Assembly: GCF_039530285.1 (NCBI RefSeq)
Contig: NZ_BAAAOK010000009.1
Location: forward strand, 248,001-312,000
From: Actinomadura_C alba
GTDB lineage: Bacteria > Actinomycetota > Actinomycetes > Streptosporangiales > Streptosporangiaceae
Length of the DNA: 64,000 nt
Direction: 5' to 3'
Positions 17,380 to 26,883 of this stretch are shown here, piece by piece. The stretch's first letter is position 1, and each line of letters starts with the position of its first letter. The position numbers and the translations under genes are program-made. The notes beneath the pieces are model-generated. The model was not told the DNA's origin, did not search any database, and saw nothing but the letters and a program-made list of their open reading frames with translations.

Positions 17380-19113
17380 TCAGCTCGTGTCGATCTTGTC
17401 GCCCTTCGGGTCGAGCACGTACCACTTGGCGCCGAAGGAGTTCAGGCCCTGTCCGGTGATGTCGCCGGGCTTGGTGTCGCTGATGAAGTAGTACAGCGGG
17501 TGGCCCTTGTAGGTGACCTGGGTGGTGTGGTCGGTCCTGGCGGTCGTGCCGAGCAGGGCAGGGGAAACGCCGCTGCCGGCCTTCGGCTTGCCCGTGGTGG
17601 TCAGCGGCGGCCAGGCTGTCGCGCACGCGCCGTAGCAGGTCGACTTGGTGCCCTTGTCCGCCTCGAACAGGTACAGCGTGCGCCCGTGGCCGTCGACGAG
17701 GATCTTGCCGAGCTTGGAGTCGCGGACCGCGACGGTGGCCGGGGCCTTCGCGGTCGGGGAACCCGGCTTGGCTGGGGCGAGCTTCAGTCGGCCGAGCGCG
17801 TAGCGTCCGACGCCGGTGCCGAATAGGTTGCCGGACTGGTGGTCCAGCCGGCTGTGCACGCCCCCCCAGATGCGGCTGAGTCCGGCTTCGGTCGCGGTGG
17901 CGCTGAAGCTGTTGTAGGTCTTGGCGTAAGGCTTGGTGCGAGCCTGGGTGCCGCCGGGCGCGGTGGGTGTGTTGAGGGTGAACGGATTGCGGTCGCCGTA
18001 GAAGCCGTCGAGTACCGTGGCGGCGGCCGTGCTGACCGCGCTGTGCATGCCCGGGTACGACGGGTCGGGCGGGGTCTCGACGAGCGGGGTCCATGCAGGG
18101 TCGGGTTTGACTTGCGGGTTGCCCGCGGCCTCGCGGATGGCGGTGATCGGCCGCCAGAGCCGGTAATGGTACTTGGCGCCGTACACGCCGATGACGGCAT
18201 CGGCGATGGTGAGGTTGAGCAGGGCGAACATGTCCGCCGACTGGTCCACGTCGCTGTGGCGCGCGAGGGCGACCTGTTGGGCGATGTCGTACCAGTAGTT
18301 CTGAATGGGAGCGGACCAGAGCTTGGCGAGCTTGGTCTGTTCCGCCGTGCGCGTCGTGCTGTTGGCGGCGCCGATGGTCTTGACCTCGTTGATGGCGGCC
18401 GCGTATTCAGGGCTGCTCAGCGCCGGGGGCGCGGCGGGGCGGAACTGGTGGCCGGCATGGAGCACGAATGGTTTGACGTTGCCCCATTGGGTGAACTCAG
18501 GTGCCTTGAAAGCGGGCGGGGTCGGGCGGTAGTCGCCGGGTTTGCCGGTGGTGGTGTACGGCGGCGGGGTGACGTCCGCGCCATCGTGCGCGCGCAGGTC
18601 GAGAATGCCGCGGGCCGCTTGCGCACCGGCCTTGATGCCCTCCTGCTTGGCGCGGCCGGCGGGAATGGCGGCGAGGTCGGTGGTCAACTGCTGGTCCAGC
18701 TTGGCCTTCTGCGCCGGGTACAAGGCGGTGAGGGTGTCGTGCGCGGCCGCCGCGGCCGCGGCGGGGCGGGAGGCGTCCCGCGGTGCGGTGAGGCTGACGC
18801 CGTAGGTGGGGTGGGCGCGGCTGATCGCGTTGACCGCGTTATAGACGGCCGCGCTCATGATGGCGAAGTTGCGGGTGGGGTGGATGGTGGCCGGCTGTGC
18901 CTGCGGAGTCCGCACGATGTCGAGCAGGGTCCGGTTCCACTCGATCACCACGTTCCCCCGCGGCGGCTCCTCGACGACGTTCGCGGTCGCGAGCGGGGCG
19001 GCATGGGCGGGTGTTAAGGCGCCTTGGGCGCCGAGCGTCAAGACGGCCACCGCGAGCGCGATCACAGGCCGACGCTGAGTTCTCCGCGGTTCTGGAAGCG
19101 CGAATAATCTCAT
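17380..19113 (-). CDS. Secreted vanadium haloperoxidase-like (PAP2 fold) protein fused to a COG4315 domain
   Basis: The 577-residue product has a signal peptide ending near TPAHA-AP (about 37). Residues about 50-440 are a PAP2/vanadium-chloroperoxidase domain: KYHYRLWRPITAI gives the K and R-P of motif 1, DPSYPGMHSAVST is motif 2 with its His, and SRIWGGVHSRLDHQSG is motif 3 with Arg and His. Residues about 455-577 carry two COG4315 units (GRTLYLFEADKG-TCYGACATAWPP and GHPLYYFISDTKPGD), the Yx(FWY)xxD lipoprotein domain. The fusion puts a vanadate- or phosphate-dependent enzyme outside the membrane with a domain that is usually a separate lipoprotein. A DUF6529 membrane protein follows. The substrate is unknown. 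Confidence 0.8.
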   Translation of the reverse strand: MRLFALPEPRRTQRRPVIALAVAVLTLGAQGALTPAHAAPLATANVVEEPPRGNVVIEWNRTLLDIVRTPQAQPATIHPTRNFAIMSAAVYNAVNAISRAHPTYGVSLTAPRDASRPAAAAAAAHDTLTALYPAQKAKLDQQLTTDLAAIPAGRAKQEGIKAGAQAARGILDLRAHDGADVTPPPYTTTGKPGDYRPTPPAFKAPEFTQWGNVKPFVLHAGHQFRPAAPPALSSPEYAAAINEVKTIGAANSTTRTAEQTKLAKLWSAPIQNYWYDIAQQVALARHSDVDQSADMFALLNLTIADAVIGVYGAKYHYRLWRPITAIREAAGNPQVKPDPAWTPLVETPPDPSYPGMHSAVSTAAATVLDGFYGDRNPFTLNTPTAPGGTQARTKPYAKTYNSFSATATEAGLSRIWGGVHSRLDHQSGNLFGTGVGRYALGRLKLAPAKPGSPTAKAPATVAVRDSKLGKILVDGHGRTLYLFEADKGTKSTCYGACATAWPPLTTTGKPKAGSGVSPALLGTTARTDHTTQVTYKGHPLYYFISDTKPGDITGQGLNSFGAKWYVLDPKGDKIDTS

Positions 19114-19310
19114 GGTCGCCCTCCTGTCAGATAGCGGGAGGAAAACTGTCAGTTAACTGGAGGAATGGCCGCTTCGACGTCTCCGCGCCAACCGGAGCCA
19201 CACACGACTGCAGCCCACGTGCTCAAACCAGTCGGGATCGATCCTGCCCTGGACCAGTCGAGTCACCTAAGCCGTACCCCCACCGGCGTAGCCCAAACGA
19301 TCAAGGAGCA

Positions 19311-19472
19311 ATGCTTGATCCGGTCGAGCCGGAAGATGTCGTGACCGTCGTCACCGACAGCGAGACGGCTGCGCGTGCCGAAGCTATCCGCCGCCATGGT
19401 CTCCTCCCCGGTCGTGAGTGCGATGAAGCCGGTAGCGGAGGAACAGGTACGACGCGCGCCCCCGGACGCTGA
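19311..19472 (+). CDS. Possible small or truncated gene, function unknown
   Basis: AAGGAG immediately precedes an ATG at 19311, and 53 codons follow. The first 33 residues (DPVEPEDVVTVV, AARAEAIRRHGLLP) read like a real protein start. After 19384 the frame overlaps, antisense, the 3' end of the reductase gene and becomes Gly/Thr/Arg-rich. It is most likely the 5' stub of a gene cut off by rearrangement. I recognise no family. Confidence 0.22.
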   Translation: MLDPVEPEDVVTVVTDSETAARAEAIRRHGLLPGRECDEAGSGGTGTTRAPGR

Positions 19473-20265
19473 TCAGCTCGGCGGTCTCCCATCTACCGGG
19501 GAGCAGCTCCAGCCCGGCGACCAGGCCGGGGCGTGACGTACCTGCGCGGCCGGCGACCACCGGTGAGACGGTGAGGAACAGTTCATCCACCAGGTGGTCG
19601 CGGACCAGGTTTCCGAAGAGGCGCGGGCCGCCCTCGGTGAGCACCATGGTGTGCCCGCGAGCACGGATGACCCGGAGAACATCTGCCATCCGTAACGTCG
19701 GCCCTTCGCCCAGGGCGACCACGGTGCAGGCTGCCGTGGGGCGCTTATCGAGCAGCCGGGCTCCGGCCGTGGTGGTGGCGATGAGGGCACCGGCCCGCAG
19801 CCCAGGATGCCCGGTCGGCACATCCCCGCTGGCGGTGACCACGGCCAGCTCAGGACCGGCGGTACGCCCTCGGCGGCGTCGCAGGTCGGCGAAGTCGGCA
19901 GCCGCCGCCGGATAGACATGCTCAGGTGTCCACCGATGACCCGCAGTAGCCCGCAGGGTGCCGGCACCGATGAGTACGACATCGGCAAAGGCGCGCAGGA
20001 GCCCCATGACGAACCGATCCTCCGGTTCGCCGCCACTGATCGCCGAACCGGAGGACGGATCCTGCGAGCCGAGGGCGACCACCCCATCGAGTGAGGCAAC
20101 GAAGTTGGCGTACAGGCACGACTCGGTGAAGCCCAGGTCCCCGCCGTAGGTCATGGCGAGGGTCGATGTCAGGCTCCCGCTGGGCAGCCCGGGTTCCTCG
20201 TGTAACAAGTTCAGGGACTCCGCCGCTGTCCGTTGAGCGGCGTGTCCGACGCTTTGTCCGGCCAC
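19384..20265 (-). CDS. RibD C-terminal-type pyrimidine/pterin reductase
   Basis: The 293-residue protein has the dihydrofolate-reductase-like RibD_C fold: an opening strand with LYANFVASLDGVVALG at about 52-67, the NADPH loop DVVLIGAGTLRAT, a PELAVVTASGDV strand and the typical MVLTEGGPRLFGNLV motif, then LVDELFLTVSPVVAG. No deaminase domain is attached, so it is not a bifunctional RibD. It starts only 6 bp after the GTP cyclohydrolase I stop, so the two are translationally coupled. The pair could turn GTP into a reduced pterin, in line with known DHFR-like substitutes, but a pyrimidine substrate is equally possible. The first 35 residues are not conserved and the true start may be internal. 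Confidence 0.8.
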   Translation of the reverse strand: MAGQSVGHAAQRTAAESLNLLHEEPGLPSGSLTSTLAMTYGGDLGFTESCLYANFVASLDGVVALGSQDPSSGSAISGGEPEDRFVMGLLRAFADVVLIGAGTLRATAGHRWTPEHVYPAAAADFADLRRRRGRTAGPELAVVTASGDVPTGHPGLRAGALIATTTAGARLLDKRPTAACTVVALGEGPTLRMADVLRVIRARGHTMVLTEGGPRLFGNLVRDHLVDELFLTVSPVVAGRAGTSRPGLVAGLELLPGRWETAELISVRGRASYLFLRYRLHRTHDRGGDHGGG

Positions 20266-20271
20266 GTCCGG

Positions 20272-20964
20272 TCAACCCCAGTGACTGCACAGCCCGAAGA
20301 ACTCCGCCCGCAGTTGCGCATCGCCGTCATAGTTCCCGCGCCAGTAGCTGGTGCGGCTGCTGGACTCGATCTCCCGGACGCCGCGCATCTGCGTGCACAG
20401 GTGCACCGCCTCCAGGTGCACCGCCACCCCATGGGGGGCCAGTATGCGCTCCAGCGCGTCCGCGAGCTGCTGGCCGATGCGCTCCTGCACCGAGAACCGG
20501 CGCGCGTACAGTCGCACCAGCCTGGTCAACTTGGACAGACCCAGGATGTGCTCGTGCGCGATGTAGCCGACGTAGGCCTTGCCGAAGAACGGCAGGCTAT
20601 GGTGCTCACACAGGGAAAAGAACGGGATCGGTCCCTCCACGACCTGGCTGATACGGCAATCTGGGCCTCCGCGGCACTCGGTCGGGAACGCGGTTACCAG
20701 CTTCTCGTCACCCTCGTACCCGCTGGTCGCATCGAAGATCGCGCGCAGGAAACGGCGCGGCGTGTCCACTGTGGACGGTGACCCGGCCGGTATGCCCATC
20801 GCAGTAAAGATCTCCTTCATGTAGCCCTCGAACCGCTGCCACTGTTCCGGAGCGATTCTTCTGGGACACACGGCCTCCCACTCTTCCGTAAGGTCCTCGA
20901 GGCCGTCACCGGCCAATCCAGCGACAGGCGGCGGCGTCGCCACGGGCTGCCTCTGATCGCTCAC
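20272..20964 (-). CDS. folE: GTP cyclohydrolase I
   Basis: It converts GTP to 7,8-dihydroneopterin triphosphate, the entry to folate, pterin and some deazapurine pathways. The T-fold shows the zinc ligands Cys and His in SLCEHHSLPFF and the second Cys in HLCTQMRGVREIESSSRTSYWRG; HIPGLSK-like text appears as HILGLSKLTRLV. I start it at GTG 20964 because AGGAGG lies 8 nt upstream; the ATG at 20970 is only 2 nt from that site. This gives 230 residues, near the bacterial norm with a 35-residue variable N-terminus. It leads a two-gene unit with the RibD-C reductase. Whether it is the housekeeping copy cannot be told here. Confidence 0.92.
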   Translation of the reverse strand: MSDQRQPVATPPPVAGLAGDGLEDLTEEWEAVCPRRIAPEQWQRFEGYMKEIFTAMGIPAGSPSTVDTPRRFLRAIFDATSGYEGDEKLVTAFPTECRGGPDCRISQVVEGPIPFFSLCEHHSLPFFGKAYVGYIAHEHILGLSKLTRLVRLYARRFSVQERIGQQLADALERILAPHGVAVHLEAVHLCTQMRGVREIESSSRTSYWRGNYDGDAQLRAEFFGLCSHWG

Positions 20965-21343
20965 CTGCATCACCTCCTCACAACATCGATCAGCCGGACG
21001 CGCCGTCACTGCGCTCGCCACACTCAGCACGGCACTTGACGATGATTCGCTCAGCGCACGCAGGACACCGACGGTGGCACCGTGGACACCACCGGCACGC
21101 ATCGCCGCAGGGGCGGCCCGCCTTGCGGCGCCCCGAACAGGCGCCCCCTGCTTCAACGGGCTCTCGCCTCCCCTTCCACACCACACTCACAGCCACCGTC
21201 GGGCTAGGGGCCAAGGTCCCACTTGGGCCTGTACGGTTTCCGCCATAAGGTCCAGCACCCAGCGCCCGACGCGCGCACCAGCGTGCGGTGGTGAACTCCC
21301 TTCGCCGTTTGTCCGCCGCCGTGTCGATCACGGCGAACGAGTC
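20965..21343. other. Intergenic region between the Pls-type synthetase and folE
   Basis: About 380 bp separate the synthetase stop from the folE start on the same strand. Apart from the folE ribosome site (AGGAGG near 20973-20978) I see no convincing gene, hairpin or riboswitch. A folE promoter probably lies here. Confidence 0.35.
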
Positions 21344-24300
21344 CTACTCGGTTGGTTGACATGGGATGCCGCGCCACCTGCTTCCTTCAGCGAGGGTCTC
21401 TCCCTTCATGGCCAGAGACAGCGCATCCAAGGAGGCGCGTGCTCCTACGACAGCGTCATAGAGCACGACGGACCGCGGGGCTATGGTCGCGCCGTCCTCG
21501 ATGACGACCTGGGACATTTTCATCACCCGGTCCTCGAACAAGTGCGTCTGAAGTGACGTCCCGGGCCCGACTGCGACGTCGTCGCCGAGTCGCACCAAAT
21601 CGAACTCGGTCAGGAAGGTGGTAGCGATCCAACAACGCTGGCCGACCCGAGCTCCGAACAGTCGTAGCAGCGGACCAAGCATGGGGGTGCCGCAAAGCCC
21701 GCGAAGCAGCGCCGGCACTGCCGCGGACTCGTAGAGCCCTGTCACCAGTTCAGTTCGGCGGACGAAGCGACTCCACAGCGGCTCGACGCGAGGGCGGTAT
21801 CGGCCGACGATCGCCCATTTCAACGCCGCCACGACGAGGGTGACCGCCAGGCCGCCGAACAGGAGCGCGAGGGGCAGCACGGCGATCAGCCATGGCGCCG
21901 GCAATCGTTGTGCCGCGGTATCGGCCACCAGAAGCATGAGGAACAGGACGGTACCCACAATGCACGGGGGCAGGGTGATTCTGATGAACTCGATGGCGAG
22001 GCGCTCGACGACTCGCGCCCGGGAGGGGTGGTAGGTGACATCTTCGTCGAAGCGTTGACTCTCCTGCCGTCTTGGCAGGTAGATCGGCGGGGACCCGAGC
22101 CAGGACGTTCCCGCCTTGACTTCGCCGGGTGGCGGCACGGTGTGTACGCCTATCAGGGAGGAATCTCCCAGTCGGGAGCCGGTCGGGATCAGGGCGGCGT
22201 TGCCGACGAATGATCGCCTACCGATCTGGGTGCGGCCGAGCGCGAGGTGTCCGTTGCAGTAGACGGCGCTTCCGACGCTCGCCATGTCGGCAACGAAGCT
22301 CTCCGAGGTCAGTGTCAACAGGTCTGGGTCCAGATGCGCGGCCGTGGACACCTCGCATCGAGCGCCGATCTTGGCACCGAGGGAACGAAGCCACGGCACG
22401 GTGTAGAGCGTGGCGTAGAGGGTGTTCGTGGTGGCCAGGCTCACCCCGAGCAGCTTGTCCCAGGCCCACTTCCGCAGACCCAGCCAGGACCGCAAAGGGT
22501 GCACACCTGTCGGTGAGGACGGCATCACCAAGTGTTTTCCGATCCAGATCGTCATGCAGGTGGCCACCACATACAAGGGGGCTGAGACCGCGGCAGCGAG
22601 CAGCGCATCCCACGAGCTCAGACGGACGAGCACCAGCCAAGTGATCAGCACGGACGGAGCCGTGAGAAGGAATGGCAGGAGCTCGAAGATGGCCCAACCG
22701 GCGGCGAAGCCGGCGAGCTGGGGAGGTGACCAGTCGTCGGCGGGTTCCTCGCGTAGGCGTAGCGACTCCACGAGCGGGTCCGGGCTGGTCGCCCGGCGAG
22801 AGGGCGAGCCGGCCCAATGCTGTCCTGCCGGCACCATCTGGTCCTCGGCGGCAAGGGACTGCGTGGCGAGCGCCGCCGCCCTGCCCAGTTCCGAGCCGGG
22901 CATCATCACGGCGCCGGCGCCCACGAAGCAGTGGTCTCCCACGATGACGGGCCTGATGGTCAGCCAGCCGTCGGCCACCGCGGCGGCCTCCAGCCTCGCG
23001 CCGTAACCGATGCTCGCGCCCTGGCCGATGCGAATCAGTGGTGGTAGAGACAGGCCCGCGGTGGCGACCTGGCAGCGAGGGCCCACGCGTGCCCCGAGCA
23101 TGCGCAGGTAGGCGGGTAGCAGCGGTGATCCACTGAGCGTGGAAACGGGCGACAAGGTCAGCAACTCTTGCAGCAACCACACGCGCAGATACGTGGTCCC
23201 CCACAGCGGGTAGCGGCCTGGCTTCAGGCCGCGCCCCAGGGTTTGGGCGGCGGCGATCGGGATGACCAGTCGGGCCAGCACGAAGGTGAGGGGGACGGTC
23301 GCGAGGAGGAAGCAGAACATGGTCACGGACAGGCGACCGTGATGCAATCCCAGCACGAGGGATGCCGGGACGCCGAAGATCAAGGCAAGCGTGTAGATGG
23401 TGCCCAACTGCGCGGCGCCGCAGCGCAGCACACGTCCGTTGCCATGCCGCCTAGGCGGCGGGCCACGCGACCCACGCGGGGCAGATGGGTCAGCGGTGTC
23501 GATCCTGTCCTGCTGATGCGCGGCAAGAGCCCGGACTGTGGGATGCGCGTACAGGTCAGCGATGGAGAGGTCCCTCGCGGCTGGGAGCTCGCGCAGACGC
23601 GAGGCCACTATGGCGGCCAGCAGCGAATGACCACCCAGCTCGAGAAAGAAGTCCGCCTCGACTGAGAGCATCTCTCTCGGCAGCGCCAGGGCTTCCGCCC
23701 AGATGGCCTGGAACTCCTCTTCGAGCGGTGTCGCCGACGGTACGGCGCCGGCTGCGGACCCGATGAAGCGTTGCCCCTTCGGCGGTGGGAGAGCCGAGCG
23801 GTCCACCTTCCCACTGGCCAGGGTCGGCAGCTCGTCGATGGGCTCCAGGAAGGCGGGGATCATGTATCCCGGCAGCCGCTCAGTGAGTCGCTGTCGTACA
23901 CCGCGGAGCAGCGCATCGTCGTCCAGTGCGGTCGGCCGGCGGGTCAGGAAGAGAGCGATCTCGTCTCCCGACGCCGAGGCCACCAGGCTCGCGACGGCGT
24001 TACCGACGACATCGTCCTCAAGGGCGACGCTCTCGATTTCCTGCAGATCGACTCGGTGACCACGAAGTTTCACCTCGCTGTCGGCCCGGCCGAGGTACTC
24101 GATCTCGCCGTCGGGTAGCAGTCGGCCGAGGTCGCCGCTGCGGTACAGGCGCCCGGCCCCGCCGGCCCAAGGATCGTCGATGAAGCGTTCCGCAGTCGCC
24201 TTCGGGCGGTTGAGATAGCCGACGGCCACCCCTGTTCCGCCGATGCAGATCTCTCCAGGTTCTCCGTCGGGGACCGGACGAAGGTTGTCATCGAGAAGGC

Positions 24301-25399
24301 GGACGTGGCACATCGGCAGAGGCCGCCCGATCGTCACAGGCTTGTCGGGATGGAGCTCAGCACAGGTCGCGGTGACCGTTGTCTCGGTCGGCCCGTACGT
24401 GTTGAGCATCCTGCGTCCGCTGCGGCTCCAGCGCGTGACGAGCTCGGGCGGACACGGCTCCCCGCCAACGATCAACGTACGGATCCGCGGAAGGTCATGA
24501 TCAAGCGTGGCCAGGACGGTGGGCACGCAGTACAGCACCGTCACGGCGTTGGCCTCAATGAAGTCCGCAAGGCCAGTCCCGATCCTGCTCGAGTCCGTAG
24601 GCCCGGCCACCAATGTGGCGCCGACGGCCCACGTCGGCCAAATCTCCTCGATGGAGAAGTCAAAAGCGATCGTCATGCCCTGGTACACGCGATCGGTGCC
24701 GACCATGCCGTACAGGTCCCGCACCACTGAGATGAAATTCGTGACGCTGGACTGACGGACCACCACACCCTTCGGCCGGCCCGTGGACCCGGACGTGTAC
24801 ATGACGTAGCAGATGGCATCGTCTGGATTCCATCGGTCCGCACGCCGCTTGATGAGGCCGTCGCGCATGTCCATTTGGAGCGAGTCGAGGTGAAGGACGG
24901 GGTGACCGGCGAGGTGGGAGACGGTCACGACCTCGGACGTGGACAGGACGAGCTCCGGCTCGGCATCCTTCGCGACGAAGTCGACCCGATCCGCGGGCCA
25001 TCCGGGATCGAGAGGGACGAACGCCGCGCCGGCTTTAAGAACGGCCAGCAGACTCACGTACGTCTCCAGCGAACGATGGAGCAGGATCCCGACGCGAGCA
25101 CCCGTGTCAACTCCACGGGAGATCAGCACGTTGGCCAAGGCGTTGGCGCGCTCGTTCAGTTCGCGGTACGTGAAACTGCGACCGCCGCACACCAACGCTG
25201 TCGCAAACGGCGTCGCCTCACAGCTGGACTCGAAGAAATAATGCAGAGATGAGGGAATCCGGGCCGCGGGCGAAGACACCTCGCGGATCCCGGAGGCTGA
25301 ACCTCCCAAGATCCGGCCCTCCGCCGCAGTCGCTATCCGGTGCGGTCGGCGAATGTCTGCTTCGTTCCCGCGCTGGTCTGTGCGTAGATCCCGGTCCAT
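21344..25399 (-). CDS. Pls-type single-module NRPS (epsilon-poly-L-lysine synthetase family)
   Basis: The 1351-residue protein has an adenylation domain (about 45-560): YVMYTSGSTGRPKGVV (A3), AFDFSIEEIW (A4), NTYGPTETT (A5), YRSGDLGRLLPDGEIEYLGR (A7) and LASGKVDRSALP (A10). A carrier domain follows (LELGGHSLLAAIVASRL, Ser near 620). The remaining 700 residues are the TIGR02353-type tail: about six membrane helices around repeated hexapeptide (left-handed beta-helix) segments such as IGQGASIGYGARLEA and LGDSSLIGVHTVPPPGEVKAG. No condensation or thioesterase domain is present. In epsilon-polylysine synthetase this membrane tail joins free monomers iteratively. A4 gives Asp and, four residues on, Glu, which suits a basic amino acid; the product is a prediction only. 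Confidence 0.9.
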   Translation of the reverse strand: MDRDLRTDQRGNEADIRRPHRIATAAEGRILGGSASGIREVSSPAARIPSSLHYFFESSCEATPFATALVCGGRSFTYRELNERANALANVLISRGVDTGARVGILLHRSLETYVSLLAVLKAGAAFVPLDPGWPADRVDFVAKDAEPELVLSTSEVVTVSHLAGHPVLHLDSLQMDMRDGLIKRRADRWNPDDAICYVMYTSGSTGRPKGVVVRQSSVTNFISVVRDLYGMVGTDRVYQGMTIAFDFSIEEIWPTWAVGATLVAGPTDSSRIGTGLADFIEANAVTVLYCVPTVLATLDHDLPRIRTLIVGGEPCPPELVTRWSRSGRRMLNTYGPTETTVTATCAELHPDKPVTIGRPLPMCHVRLLDDNLRPVPDGEPGEICIGGTGVAVGYLNRPKATAERFIDDPWAGGAGRLYRSGDLGRLLPDGEIEYLGRADSEVKLRGHRVDLQEIESVALEDDVVGNAVASLVASASGDEIALFLTRRPTALDDDALLRGVRQRLTERLPGYMIPAFLEPIDELPTLASGKVDRSALPPPKGQRFIGSAAGAVPSATPLEEEFQAIWAEALALPREMLSVEADFFLELGGHSLLAAIVASRLRELPAARDLSIADLYAHPTVRALAAHQQDRIDTADPSAPRGSRGPPPRRHGNGRVLRCGAAQLGTIYTLALIFGVPASLVLGLHHGRLSVTMFCFLLATVPLTFVLARLVIPIAAAQTLGRGLKPGRYPLWGTTYLRVWLLQELLTLSPVSTLSGSPLLPAYLRMLGARVGPRCQVATAGLSLPPLIRIGQGASIGYGARLEAAAVADGWLTIRPVIVGDHCFVGAGAVMMPGSELGRAAALATQSLAAEDQMVPAGQHWAGSPSRRATSPDPLVESLRLREEPADDWSPPQLAGFAAGWAIFELLPFLLTAPSVLITWLVLVRLSSWDALLAAAVSAPLYVVATCMTIWIGKHLVMPSSPTGVHPLRSWLGLRKWAWDKLLGVSLATTNTLYATLYTVPWLRSLGAKIGARCEVSTAAHLDPDLLTLTSESFVADMASVGSAVYCNGHLALGRTQIGRRSFVGNAALIPTGSRLGDSSLIGVHTVPPPGEVKAGTSWLGSPPIYLPRRQESQRFDEDVTYHPSRARVVERLAIEFIRITLPPCIVGTVLFLMLLVADTAAQRLPAPWLIAVLPLALLFGGLAVTLVVAALKWAIVGRYRPRVEPLWSRFVRRTELVTGLYESAAVPALLRGLCGTPMLGPLLRLFGARVGQRCWIATTFLTEFDLVRLGDDVAVGPGTSLQTHLFEDRVMKMSQVVIEDGATIAPRSVVLYDAVVGARASLDALSLAMKGETLAEGSRWRGIPCQPTE

Positions 25400-25860
25400 G
25401 ACCCCCCGTAGTCACATCTCCTGAGACTTCCGCATCTCAAGGGGCGCGCTCACCTCACGTTGTCAGTGACCTCATTTCAATCCAACCCACAGCGTGCGCG
25501 GCCGACGACCAAGGGAGCGCAAAATGACGCGAGGCACTCGGCCAGCCGTACAAGTGGCAGTGAGTCGGCGGCTGGTACGAACTCCGCGGCAGCCTCAAAG
25601 GCGGCGCAGAGGAGCAAGCCAGGTGAGTCGGTTCCGGGCCACCCGCAGGCCACCGTTCCTGCTGTGGGCCAAGTGCCCTCTGGGGTTTGACCACTGCCAA
25701 AGCCAAAGGTCAGGCCGGTACATTTGAGTGCAAGGGCACCGTATCCTCGTGCGCCTTGGCCACCGGCGCAGCCTCTGAGCCTGGCGCGGCTACATGGTGA
25801 CGATAAGGACATCGAGTCCCGGGGCGAGGCCTCAATGAAAGGACCGGACAAGGGAAGAGC
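25400..25860. other. Intergenic region with possible remnant of a secreted protein
   Basis: This 460-bp gap separates the divergent synthetase and BPL_N genes. Ser/Ala/Thr-rich text in one frame (25520-25690) ends at a stop, and a neighbouring frame at 25690-25803 reads TTAKAKGQAGTFECKGTVSS and then CALATG to a stop, like the tail of a secreted Cys-containing protein. This could be a frameshifted remnant, but composition alone supports it. The promoter of the synthetase should lie at 25400-25480. Confidence 0.25.
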
Positions 25861-26718
25861 GTGGGAACCGACGAACTACTCTCGCGGCGCGCGCTGCTCC
25901 AGACAGCCGGAGCCGTGAGCATCCTTGCCGTCGGCGGATCCCTATTGGCCTCCCGCACATCGCGTAGTGACCCCGTGCCGTCGGGGGGCGCGGTCAATTC
26001 CCCGTCTCCGGTCGGATCCTCGTGCGCGTCACACGCACCTGGTACGCCGCGCCGAGTGGCACTTGTCTATCGCGGACCGGCCAGCCTTCCCGGATGCCCG
26101 GAGGCAGTTGCCGCCTTGCTGGCAAACCCCGCACTGTCCTTCGACGTTCACTACGTCGGTCCCAAGGAAGAGTTGAAGCTGACTCCCGCCACGCTGAGCA
26201 TGGCAGCCATCTACGCGCAGCCGGGAGGCGGAGAGCTCAAGCGAGCCTACAGGCGGCTGCGGAAGCAGTCCCCACTGATCCAGGAGTACGTGCGTAGCGG
26301 GGGTCGTTACCTGGGTTTCTGCCTCGGAGGCTATCTGGCGGGAGCGACACCGGGGTTCAAGCTTCTGCCTGGCGACGCCGACCAGCACATCTCATCCCAC
26401 GCGTCCACCGTTCGCACGGGAAGGGATACGACGGTCTCCGTGACCTGGCGGGGGCACCCACGCACGTTGTACTTCCAGGACGGCCCCTACTTCATACTCG
26501 ACGAGAACGCACAGAACGCGGACGTCCTCGCCACCTACCCCAACGGCACGGTCGCCGCGTTGGTCGCTCCGTTCGGCCGTGGGGCTGTCGGCGTGGCCGG
26601 GCCCCACCCTGAAGCCACCGCCGAGTGGTATCAGGTTGAGGGACTGACAAACCCCGATGGGATTCGAGCGGATCTCGGTGTCGACCTGGTGCACACCTTG
26701 ATGAGATGCGCTGGATAG
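25861..26718 (+). CDS. Tat-exported BPL_N (glutamine-amidotransferase-like) protein
   Basis: The GTG start at 25861 follows AAGGGAAG. The N-terminus (LLSRRALLQTAGAVSILAVGGSLLA) is a twin-arginine-like signal; the mature part begins near residue 45. Residues about 60-285 match the BPL_N family, the class I amidotransferase-like domain named after the N-terminus of fungal biotin-protein ligase: ALVYRGPASLPGC, YAQPGGGELKRAYRRL, and the nucleophile elbow GGRYLGFCLGGYLAG with Cys154. The family is recognised but its substrate is not. It stands alone, divergent from the Pls-type synthetase. Confidence 0.82.
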   Translation: MGTDELLSRRALLQTAGAVSILAVGGSLLASRTSRSDPVPSGGAVNSPSPVGSSCASHAPGTPRRVALVYRGPASLPGCPEAVAALLANPALSFDVHYVGPKEELKLTPATLSMAAIYAQPGGGELKRAYRRLRKQSPLIQEYVRSGGRYLGFCLGGYLAGATPGFKLLPGDADQHISSHASTVRTGRDTTVSVTWRGHPRTLYFQDGPYFILDENAQNADVLATYPNGTVAALVAPFGRGAVGVAGPHPEATAEWYQVEGLTNPDGIRADLGVDLVHTLMRCAG

Positions 26719-26883
26719 CAGGTGGCGTTGCATGATGCGTCCCTCCAGGCTGCCTTCCAACGTCTACCAAGGTGGCGGCTGATCACAAGGCGACCACCCG
26801 ACACCGCCCGGGAAATCATGCAGCCATCTGTGTGGTTCGGTCATCGCGTTTGGACGCGGGAGGGCCGCTCCCGGTTGCGGATC

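Noticed and set aside
17839..19017. Plus-strand frame of 392 codons opposite the haloperoxidase gene
   Set aside because: Antisense shadow with no domain likeness; the minus strand has a signal peptide and all active-site motifs.
25477..25851. Minus-strand frame of 124 codons between the synthetase and BPL_N genes
   Set aside because: No family likeness, no ribosome site and Gly/Ser/Leu-rich composition typical of chance frames.
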